From Limnoperna fortunei (lineage: Eukaryota; Mollusca; Bivalvia; Mytilida; Modiolidae): a stretch of 64,000 nt of DNA. The position numbers and the translations under genes were made by a program. Positions 48,001 to 60,000 of the stretch are shown here, piece after piece. The stretch spans positions 19,803,714 to 19,867,713 of the forward strand of contig OX104122.1 of assembly GCA_944474755.1 (NCBI GenBank), in the 5' to 3' direction. The notes under the pieces were generated by a model that saw nothing but the letters and a program-made list of their open reading frames with translations, did not search any database and was not told the origin of the DNA. The number at the start of each line of letters is the position of its first letter. Position 1 is the first letter of the stretch.

Positions 48001-51000
48001 CCATGTTTGAGAACCTGTAGACTGCTCTTTTTATCTTTCATCATTCTGACATCCCAAAACTGGACTGTCTGATCTGTGGAAGAGGTACATAACAACCACT
48101 CCTCACGGGGAGAGAACTCTGCATGGGTAACTTTCTGTTTGTGTAACCTACAGTTGAACACCTGAATCAAAAGAGTCAATACAAACAATATGACATTAAA
48201 AACCCAGAGACTCTATTCTAATAGGATTTTATCATAATAATAATACAGAGACATTGACAGTAAACTAACAAACTTGTATAGATGTAAAATTGAAGGTAGT
48301 TTTTTTCAACAAAAATGTAGACAATATCAAATCCTTTTTAATGTATTTTTTCCAAAAGAACTTACAGTATGGAAACAGAGGCTCCAAGAAGCCTGTCATG
48401 GCTCAACTGAACTACATATGATTTGTATTTCTTAAATAAAATGTATGTCAGTTCTGTTTTAAGTTTAAAAAAAGCAGAATCAGCCTATAAAAAGAGCTTC
48501 TAGTTACAATAATGTCATCATCTTAGCTGGAGTTTAGAGCTATCACATAATTTTCATTCAGTACTTTCTAATAAAACACTGATATTATGTTTGGTTCAAA
48601 TAGGTCTAGTGCTTCCATGCAGGGTTCGACATTAATGCACGACCAAACAACATTTGTCCAGTAAATGTAGGCTCCGGTCCAGTATACATGTCCAGTAGCT
48701 GGGTCCGACTGGTCATGATGATAATTATCAGCCATTATTTTTGATTTTCATCGAGAAAAGAACGAATCTCAAGTTTTCCAATGTGTTTACTACGGATCAG
48801 TATCACGTTTAATTTAGAGTTAAAATGTTGGTTTGTTTTTTTCTTTTAATTGAAGAAACAGACAAAATCAAATAAATGTATAGATATTTGTTTTCTAATC
48901 ATTTAATAGTTAAATGCAAGGTTCCAAAAATATATAATAACTAAAAATTGAACAGCAATGAGTAGATTTTTTTAAAAGTTTTAATTATAATTCATAAAAA
49001 TTTTTTTATGTGTGTTTCAGTTAATTTATCTTCATTTTTGGTGTTTTGTTGTATCATGACATCACCGGATGTATGATGTAATTATGTATACAGTGAAAAA
49101 TATTATTGCAAACTTGGAAATAAACTGGATAAAATAAAAAATGCACAACTAAAAAATCTTTATTAAGAAATAAACCTGATTTAGTACAGTTAAACAGGGA
49201 TCTGTCTGCAAACTATTATCTAGTTTGTCGGTCTACTTTCATCTTCAGAACAGAATTCTTTCCTCTTTCCTGGTATGATTTCCTAATAAAGATGGAACCG
49301 TTCCTTTAGCCAAATATTAATTCCTTATTTCTGAATTATGTATAGCCTTTTTGTATGTGGTCTAGTTTACATTAGGTCCGGTCTAGTAAATTCTAATGTT
49401 ACCAAGACAGCTGGTCCAGCAGTAAAAAAGTTAATGTTGAACCCTGCCATGATAAGATTTTCTATTTTTTATCAAAACAAGTCTAATTTGTATATTCATA
49501 AAAATCAGTACAGTATAGGTCCAATTTTACTGTCGTTATAATCCGAAGTTAGTTTTGTGATTTGTCGGATTAACAGCAGAATTAGCAAATAAAAAATTTT
49601 AATTTCAGTCTATTTATACAAAATTCAAACATAATATTTTATTTTATTTCCCAATGTCACACCTGCTAAAAGTCACCATACATAAAGGAAATTAGAAATT
49701 ATTTTGTGAAACACTTGCAATATTTTTCACAGATTCACACTGGCAATATTTGTCCCCCATTCACACTTGCAATGTGTCACCCATTCACAAAAACCAGGTG
49801 TTCTTTTTCCACATATCAACACCAAAAACACAACTTGTGAGGACCTAACTCACCTTCTGTCCCTCGTATGACAATATAAACACGACTTATGAGGACCTAA
49901 CTCACCTTCTGTCCCTCGTATGACAGTAGCTGCGTATTACCAACATTGTCACAGGCTACAATTAGTTTTTTCTTCTCATTGATGTCAACACTACAGTACC
50001 AGTATCTGTAAATGTTGAATGAATTAAATGAGTTGTTATGCCAATTTCAAGAGTTTTTCATCAGCAACGAGCTGACATTACACCAGTAAAGCTGGGAAAG
50101 TAAATTCAAAAAGGAATATTAAACACTCGGTTGTTATTTGTATGTGTAGTGAAACAACTATGGCAACCTTTAAATTGTGTAAAAGGCTTTTCCACAAGTA
50201 AAACTACTATTAAAACTAGAGGCTCCCAGGAGCCTGTATCGCTCACCTGAACCTGAAACCAAACAACCCTTTTTTATCCAGCTTTTCTTTGCTATAAGGA
50301 ATTGCCCAACACTTCTGCAAAAGTCATTAATTTTGACCTTTTAAGGGAAATAATTCCTATAAGGAGGGGCTTTTGATGCTTAAAGGGAGGTTCACTTCAA
50401 ATTTGCTGTACCTGTTATACTTTTTTAAGTATCAGTCGAAAACTCTCTTGACCCCCCCCCCCCCCTTCCCATTTTCTATTTTAAGCCAACGTAGCTATGT
50501 AGATAGCCAGGTGTCATGATTTGAACAATTTTGGTAGAGGACGTCCTAAAGATGATGTGTGCAATGTTTCAAAGCAGTCCTTTAATGGGTTAAAGAGGAG
50601 AAGATTTTTTAAAATCAAGTAAAATTGATTAAAAAAATGTTCAAGGAGAATAATTCTTAAACGGTTTATCAGACAATCTTTACCCTAAGTCATTTTTGTA
50701 GCCCTCATAGAGCAGAACAATTAAGCAATGCTAACTTTTTCTCTAGTTCTAATAATTTTCAAGATTTTGAGGCAAAAATGTCAAAAATAATCAATTCTGA
50801 CAATTAAAGGGCAATAACTCCTATAAGGAGTCCTCATACAACTTCAACCCTATGGAGTGTTTCGTAGAGCTTTTGATGAAGATGAAGGCATGTCTCTTCG
50901 GTTTTCCTGTATCTGTTACACTTTTTTAAATATAAGCCAAAAACTGTATTTTACCCCCCCCCCCCCTCTCTCCATTCTATTTTTAGCCATGGTGGCCATG

Positions 51001-54000
51001 TTGGTTAATCTGCAGCCATGGTTGGTGCAAACTTGGTTGAGGACATTTGACGGATGATGTGTACAAAGTTTCAAAGCAGTACTTTCAGTGGAGAAGATTT
51101 TTAAACTAGAGGCTCCCAGGAGCCTGTATCGCTCACCTGAACCTGAAACCAAACAACCCCTTTTTATCCAGCTTTTCTTTGCTACAAGGAATTGCCCAAC
51201 ACTTCTGCAAAAATCATTATTTTTGACATTTTAAGGGAATTAACTCCTATAAGAAGGAGCTTTTGATGCTTAGAGGGAGAAGGGNNNNNNNNNNNNNNNN
51301 NNNNNNNNNNNNNNNNNNNNNNNNNNNNNNNNNNNNNNNNNNNNNNNNNNNNNNNNNNNNNNNNNNNNNNNNNNNNNNNNNNNNNNNNNNNNNNNNNNNN
51401 NNNNNNNNNNNNNNNNNNNNNNNNNNNNNNNNNNNNNNNNNNNNNNNNNNNNNNNNNNNNNNNNNNNNNNNNNNNNNNNNNNNNGAAAATGTTTTTGTTG
51501 TTCACTTTATACTAAAAATCTATACTGATGCTGAGATCTAAAATATTTTTGTTGTTCATATTACTGTTGGGTCATAAACATTTTTAGTATTCTACCTGTG
51601 GATTACGTTCGTTCAATCCATCAGGTTCTAGCGTTTTTAATTGATGTATCCAAAATGTTTCTCGAAGTCTTCTGGTTGATGTATTCCACTTTGGGTTTTG
51701 ATCAATAATTTGGAATTTTACAGTATCAGAAGACTGTGTCAAACAACTGTCAAATACCTCATTTTACAAAAAACTTCCATCTGACCCTACACCTGCTATA
51801 ACAAAGGAAATACAGTCCACCTTATCCAAAATGAATAAAGAAGGTCACATCGATAATGACACATTTGAATATTTAATGCCTGAAAACTGCTCTGCTGGTA
51901 GATTCTATCTTCTACCCAAACTACACAAAGAAGGCGTTCCTGGAAGACCCATTGTATCTGCTAATGGACACCCCACGGAAAAGATTTCTGAATTTGTCGA
52001 TCACCATCTAAGACCATTTGTAAAAGCCCTTCCGTCCCATATCCAAGATACAACAGATTATCTGAAAAAAATGCAGTCCCTAAATCCTCTACCTCAAAAC
52101 ACATTGCTTGCTACTATGGACGTGTCATCTTTGTATACAAACATACCACAAAATGAAGGAATTGCTTGCTGTGAAGCTGTATGGAACACCAGACAAGAAA
52201 GAATGTCTTTTTAAATTGCTCACTCTCGTCCTTGAGAACAACAATTTTGTTTTTAATGACGAACACTACATCCAAGTGAGTGGTACTAGCATGGGAACCA
52301 AAATGGCACCCTCTTATGCCAATATATTTATGGGAAATCTTGAAAAACAGCTTCTGTCTGGTGCACCATATAAACCATTGTCATGGTTCCGTTTCATTGA
52401 TGACATTGACATTAAATGGAATGAAAGTCAAGAACATTTAATAGATTTTTTTAACTATTGCAACAATTTTCATCCCACCATCAAATTTACTTTCGAATTC
52501 TCTGGTCACAAAATATCCTTTCTCGACACTACTACCTCCATCCAAAACGGAATGATGACAACAGATCTTCACACGAAAGCAACAGACAAACATCAATTTT
52601 TATCCCCCAAAAGTTGCCACCCAAGGCATTGCTCGAGCAGTATTCCTTACAGTCAAGCCATACGTATCAAAAGAATTTGCTCAACAGAAAACACCCAAAA
52701 CCATCGTTTAAATGAGCTCCGTAAACATTTACTCAAAAGAGGCTATAAAAACAAAAACATCGCCGAGGCATTTGGAAAAGCTCACAATGTTTCCAGAGAT
52801 TCGTTGCTGAATTACAAAGATAAAAATATAACAAACAGCAGAATACCATTAGTCGTCACATACCACCCTGACTTAAAAAACATTTCAAATGTTTTAAGGA
52901 AACATTGGAACCTTATCGAAAATGATCCGAATTTAAAAAAGCTTTTCCCTGAACCACCTATAATGGCATACCGTCGACCAAACAGTCTAAAAGATATTAT
53001 TGTAAATGCTAGAGTCAAAATGAACTCTCCTTCAAAACCTGGTGGATACAATCCATGCAATCGCAGTAATTGCAAATGCTGTAAAGCAGCAAACGTCGCT
53101 AGCACCTTTCGAAGCACAACAACCAACGAAAGCTTTACAATATACTCCAATTGTTCCTGTAAATCCAGCAATTGTATTTACATACTGACCTGTGGGATTT
53201 GTAACATCCAGTATGTTGGAGAAACAGAGACAGCTTTCAATATGCGACTTAACAACCATCGCTCCTTTTTCACGAAAAACAGAAATTGTCCACTAACTCT
53301 CCACCTTAAAACTACAGGCCACTCTTTTGATACTGTAAAATTCCAAATTATTGATCAAAACCCAAAGTGGAATACATCAACCAGAAGACTTCGAGAAACA
53401 TTTTGGATACATCAATTAAAAACGCTAGAACCTGATGGATTGAACGAACGTAATCCACAGGTAGAATACTAAAAATGTTTATGACCCAACAGTAATATGA
53501 ACAACAAAAATATTTTAGATCTCAGCATCAGTATAGATTTTTAGTATAAAGTGAACAACAAAAACATTTTCTATTGTTTGAATTTTTGATTCAGTCAATG
53601 CCTGATGAAGCTCTTTGGTAGAGCGAAATATTGCGTTCCATATATATTATTTGTACATAGTAGTGTTGTTATAATTATTTTTATTAGACAACTATATATA
53701 TAAGTCTAAAGAGTCTACCAACCAGTAAGCTTAATATTAAGTATCGGAGCGACAAACATGACGATACAGCATAAACAAAAAATAATATACAAGTCTAGAA
53801 GATTAGAAATATATCATTTGTATCGTTGCATAATCTTCTAGACTTGTATATATATGAATAAAGAATAAAATCACACGAAAAAATCTGTATATTGTATTAC
53901 ATCGCTAGTACTTTCACTGCTTCCTGCAGCTCTTCAGGCGACAATAATGTTTACAAATATTGTTTACATAAACTAAGATACAAAGATGACTTGATAATGT

Positions 54001-57000
54001 GTTTAAAAGTTCGGGAAAATAACGTTCATAACGTCGCATAAACAAACAATGCGTTTATATTAATTAATTATAAGTAATCCGTTGCTATTAATAACAGATA
54101 ATTAGCAATAAAAATCTAGCCATTTAAGTGTGGCTTTAAACTACGTATAAAATGTATTTCCTTTTCACGACGCAGAGATTGTTTGTCTTCCAAAACTTTA
54201 TATAATGGGAAAATGTTAAATTTTCCGTTTGAACATTTGTGTAAATGTTTGTTCACTTTCATGAAACGTAGTTCTTCTGTTGACGTTTGTTGACGATGCA
54301 AAGTCATTCTTTTTCATAATTCATTTTTAGTTTGTCCAATATAGAATTTTTTACATTTTGCACAAATAATTGAATATATAACATTTTTAGTTTTACAAGA
54401 CATATTATGTTTTACGGTAAACGTTTTACCGTTAATAAAAGTCATGGAAGGTCCTTCTAATAAACTGTCACATTTTTTACAAGTTTTTACTCCGCATTTT
54501 GAAACCCGACAAGTGTTTTCAATATCGAAGCATGATTTGGTTAAAATTCTTGTCAAATTTTTAGGCTGTCTTCTGCTATATATAATCTTCTTTTGTTCCA
54601 GTATAGATTTCATCGTCTTGCTTTGCTTTAAAATAGGTTCACATCATTTAATTAGTGGACAAATATTCATATTTCTAGGATTATGTGTACACACAAACGG
54701 TATAATTGTACATTTTTAACTTTTCGCTTTTCGTAACTCCTCGGACCTTTCAGTTTGGCTTGTAATATACCATTTTGTATTAGATTATGTGGTAGTGTTG
54801 ATTCTTCAAATAACAATAGAGTTCATGCAATCTGTGTTCCAGTTGTAAAGGGTCTTTCACTAATGAAACTATCCTGGATGCGAGGTTATACGGAATATTA
54901 GTTTTCACATGTTTAGGATGACATAAATGAAAATCAAGATACATACGAGTGTCAGTAGGTTTACAATACAGATCTGTTGAAATCTGATTTCCATTCAGTA
55001 AAACAAGAATATCTAGAAAAGGAATTTGTTTGTTGTTTTCATTCATAGTAAACTGAATGCTTGGATGTAGATTTTTTAAAATATCTAAATAATTATTGGG
55101 ACTAACATTAAATGCTGAATTCCATAATAAAAAGCAATCATCTAAGAATCGTTTCCAGTTGTCTTGAATATATACGCTGAGAAATCCAATCCATATCTAT
55201 TTTCCAGAATTTGATAAAATGTATGTTCAAGATATCCGAGTACCAATGTTGCGTACGTCGGTGCAACTTTGGTACCCATTGCTGTACCTTTCTGTTGAAT
55301 ATAATATTTTGTATTGAAATAAAAAACGTTACGTTCTAAAACAATACTAAGCACGTTAATTATGAAAGTTTTATCAAAGCGATTATCAATGGAGTGATTG
55401 TTTCTGTCCAACCAGAATTCAATAGCTTGTAAGCCTAATTCCTGAGGAATATTTGTATATAAACTAATAACATAGAAAGTTAATAATTTTGAATTATTTG
55501 GTTTTTGGCAAACGATGAAGAGAATCGAAATTGTCTCTTATAAAGCTTGGAACGTTGTCACATAAAGGTTTTAGAATAATATCTAGCATTTGACTGAGTC
55601 TCTGTGTTACACTTCTAAATTGACTAACCTTCTGTAACCTCAAATGCTTGAAGATCTATGTTTTGATTGCAATCATTAAGGGATAAAAATACTAGAGGCT
55701 CCCAGGAGCCTGTATCGCTCACCTGAACCTGAAACCAAACAACCCTTTTTTATATAGAATTTCGTTCCTATAAGGAATTGACCAACACTTCTGAAAAAGT
55801 CATTAATTTTGACCTTTTAAGGGAAATAACTCCTATAAGGAGGAGCTTTTGATGCTTAGGAGGGAGGTTCACTTGAAATTTGCTGTACCTGTTATACTTT
55901 TTTAACTATCAGCCAAAAACTCCCTTGGCCCCCCCCCCCCCCTTTATATTTTAAGCCAACGTAGCTATGTAGGTAGTCAGCTGTAATGATTTGCACAATT
56001 TTGGTAGAGGACATCCTAAAGATGATGTGTGCAATGTTTCAAAGCAGTCCTTTCATTGGTCAGAGGAGAAGATTTTTTAAAATCAATTAAAATTCATTAA
56101 AAAAATGTTCTAAGAGAATAATTCCTAAACGGTTAATCAGACAATCTTGACCCTTAAGTCATTTTTGTAGCCCTCATAGAGCAGAACAATTACACAATGC
56201 TAACTTTTTCTCTAGTTCTAATAATTTTCAAGATTTTGAGGCAAAAATCATCAATTTCGACAATTAAAGGGCAATAACTCCTACAAGGAGTCGTCATACG
56301 ACTTTGACCCAATGGAGTGTTTTGTAGAGCTTTTGATGCTGAAGAAGGAAGGTCTCTTCGGTTTTCCTGTTCTGTAATACTTTTTGAACTATAAGCAAAA
56401 AACTGTATTTTGACCCCCCCCCCCCCCGTTCTATTTTTAGCCATGTCAGTCATGTTGGTTAATCTGCGGCCATGGTTTGTGCAAACTTGGTTGAAGACAT
56501 TTGACGGATAATGTGTACAAAGTTTCAAAGCAGTACTTTCAGTTGTTTCAGAGGAGAAGATTTTTAAAAATCAATTAAAACCGATTAAAAAAAACAGTTC
56601 AAGTGGAATAACTCTTAAACGGTTTATCAGACAATCTTGACCCTAAAGACATTTTTGTAGCTCTCATAGAGCAGAACAATTAAACAATGCTAACTTTTTC
56701 TCTAGTTCTAATAATTTTCAAGATTTTGAGGCAAAAATGGCAAAAATCATCAATTTCGACAATTAAAGGGCAACAACTCCTACAAGGAGTCGTCATATGA
56801 CTTTGACCCAATGGAGTGTTTTGTAGAGCTTTTGATGCTGAAGAAGGAAGGTCTCTTCGGTTTTCCTGTATCTGTAATACTTTTTGAACTATAAGCCAAA
56901 AACTGTATTTTGACCCCCCTGTTCTATTTTTAGCCATGGCGACCATGGTTTTTTACGAATCAAAAATCCAAACGATAGTTTGGTAAAGGACATGCTAAGC

Positions 57001-60000
57001 AACAACCATACCAAGTTTGGTTGCATTCTGTCAAGTGGTTTCAGAGAAGAAGATTTTTGAAAAGTTGAACGGACAGACGACGGACGCCAAGTGACGGCAA
57101 TAGCTCACCTGACCCTTTGGGTCAGGTGAGCTAAAAACGTGTAATCTTTTTGTTTTCTTTGTTTTCATTGATAAATGAAAGTTGACAAATTGTTTTGGTT
57201 TCGAAATGTGTGAGTATCCGTTTTAACAACGATCAAAATAGACACTATGAGAATGCACTATTTTTTTATTTAATTTATTACAATCACTAGAAATGAATAA
57301 AACTATAAACATAAATGATATTTTAAGAGAGAATAAATTACATATAACAGTAAAAAATTGTTAAAAAGCGTGACCAAGTCGGACTCGATGTCTTCATCTT
57401 GAGACGTTTTTTTTAAATTTTTTACGTGCAGATTGTACATGCATATACAAATTTTTCCCCAATTTTCTGGCCCAAGAAAGGGGTGCGGACAATACATAAA
57501 TGCTGACTATACACAGCTTTTTACGGTAATTATTTTCTTTGAAGTATACTCAGTTGTATAAACAATGCTGTAAGAGATGTATATAACGTACACCCACTGT
57601 CCAAGAAATTAACCTCCGAATTTTCGTTACCAGAAGATGGGTCTAGTTAGAAATTCATTCACTGCAAAAGAAAAATTTAGAGTCGTTGCTTATGCAGAGG
57701 CTCATGGCAACCGAGCAGCCGGTCGAGAATTTAGCGTTAATGAATCAAATGTCCGTCTCTGGAGAAATCAGAAAGATCGTTTGAAACAGATGCCTAAAAC
57801 TAAAATGGCAAACCGAGGTAGTGCAGTACATTATCCAGAAATTGAGGCCGATCTTTTAAAATGGGTTACCAACCGTAGATTACAAGGCTACGGAATTTCT
57901 TCAACTGAGTTGAGACTAAAAGGTTTACATGTAGCTAAACAGAGGGATGAAACTCAGTTCCGTGCATCTGTAGACTGGTCATATGCCTTGCTTCGACGAA
58001 ACAATCTATCAATCCGTCGCACAACACACATCGCCCAGAAATTTCCTGCAGATTATGAAGAGCAGTTGACAAAATTCCAGTCTTTCATAATAAAACTTAG
58101 AAAGAAGGAAAACTACCACCTATCACAAATAGGGAATGCTGATCAAACGCCTCTTACATTTGACCTCCCTTCAGAGACCACAATTGCACCAACAGGATCT
58201 TCTTCGGTCAGCATAAAAACTACAGGCAACAAGAAGAACAGCTTTACCGTCATGTTAGCATGCACAGCAGATGGCGGTAAACTACCTCCATATGTAGTTT
58301 TTAAGAGGAAGACCATACCCAAACTTCCATTTCCAAAAGGAATTATAGTGCAAGTGCACGAAAATGTACGATATCAAACGCATTAGATGGCTCCGAAAAT
58401 GACATCGTGTGGAAAGAACTGGTTGCAGACTCAACAGTTAGCGTAACCGTTCTTCAGCATATGTACCGTCTCTTCAAAGATGATAGCGAAGACGAAGAAG
58501 AATTCCGGGGATTTTAAATTTTTAATTGACAATTCAGAAAATTGACAAATTTTGTTTAATTTTGTAACAACATATTGCTGAATAATGTATTTTATTGTTT
58601 ATGTTCGATCGTGTTTATTGAACTTATGTAATTAGTGATAATGAAATACCAGCATTGTTATTGTTTTGATAATTATTAAAATTTTTAATTAATCTTAAAT
58701 ACAATTCATTGTTTATACTCGAAACAAAGGTATCTGTTGACATTAAACATTTTCACACATACTTAATTACCGACAAGATGCTTTGAGAAAATCACACAGG
58801 TAGAACGATTTTAAAATATATCACACCAATTGTCTCTAGAGGGTGGTATTGTTATTGATCAATAGCCTGACAAAGGAAAAAATCATGTGTTACTTATACC
58901 AAAATGGCGATCAAGAATGAATCGTGGATTTTTCGTTGTGTATGGGAAATTAAACAATTAACTGTATGTACTATAAAAAAACATGGCTGATACCAATGAT
59001 AAAATCGTCCCATTTCCTTTGTCATTATTTTGCAGAACACATTTTCTTTAAAACGTATCCGAAGGGGGGAAATGTCCATACAACACTAAATTACAAAGGC
59101 ATAAAGAACGAAACAAAAACACTTTTTTACCAATTTTAATAAGTTTAATGTTAAATTATAAGTGTTATTCACATTTATTATACAAAAATATGTTGAACAC
59201 ACAACTTGAATATGCTTGGCCAGAACGGTGATGGAAACGAAGTTACGTTCCGGAACTCTGGTTGTACCTGAAAAAAGTACATACTCGTATGTATAATGCG
59301 CACGTGGATTTAAAAAAATGTTCCAGAAGAATAAATGTGCGCATTATACACACCAAAAAACGGTACATGCATGGCACTCTACCAACATGGACCAACGCTT
59401 TTTTGGTTCAAATCAGTAAGCCCCCAAAACACTGAGGCTCCATACACAGGGGCCGGGCTGGGCTTCGCCAATGTCGCCAATTGCCATTTTTTTGGCACCT
59501 AGGTTTTATCGATGTATACGCATGTAAAATTTAGCTGTAATCTGTAATCGGAATCAGATCATTTACGATCCTTTGTCGGCTTCTATGGTTGCATGTGTAT
59601 TGTGTATTATCATGTAATAAAGAAATTAATGCTGTTAAATAATGTAAAGAAATAACAGAACAAACTTATTATTGAGGTCATATTTTGTTATAATGAAATA
59701 AATAAAATACAGGTATGAAAACTGACAACGTCGTTGTTGAGTGATTTCCAGACCGGATGTTCGTCTTAATTTCGTAATTAGAAAACTCTCACACATGCGT
59801 AGTTCGATTTTCAGATTTTCTGGTTTTATGTTCATTCACAGGGATAGATGTTTCTAATACATTACTGTAAAATTTTGGTTTTCTGCTAACAAGAAATCAA
59901 TCACACATCTTTTCATGATTAAAATAAAATTATTGTACCAAACTTTTGAAAAAATTGAATTAAGATCCCGGCAAACTTGGATTTCCTACGACGTGACAGA

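Larger units (their letters stand above)
51485..53645 (+). mobile_element. Penelope-like retroelement copy 1 with inverted terminal arms
   Basis: The left arm 51485-51729 is the exact reverse complement of about 53327-53571, which covers the last part of the endonuclease gene, its stop codon and the start of the 3' UTR. So the 3' end of the element is present inverted at its 5' side, where the N-terminal half of the reverse-transcriptase gene should be. Inverted partial copies at the 5' side are known for Penelope elements and fit aberrant target-primed reverse transcription. The left arm runs into the gap. The 3' UTR holds a hammerhead-like motif (53597-53637). Confidence 0.8.

Noticed and set aside
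50916..51152. Open frames on the minus strand of the CTAGAGGCTCC repeats (also 56190-56528 and 56680-56946)
   Set aside because: They recur because the repeat recurs; they contain homopolymer-encoded Gly runs and are not conserved in length between copies.
51831..52214. Separate 127-codon gene beginning at Met 51831
   Set aside because: The same frame is open upstream with Penelope RT residues and continues after a frameshift; it is part of one truncated retroelement.
57101..57133. Rho-independent terminator
   Set aside because: The stem-loop is strong, but this is a eukaryotic genome and the hairpin is the end of an interspersed repeat.
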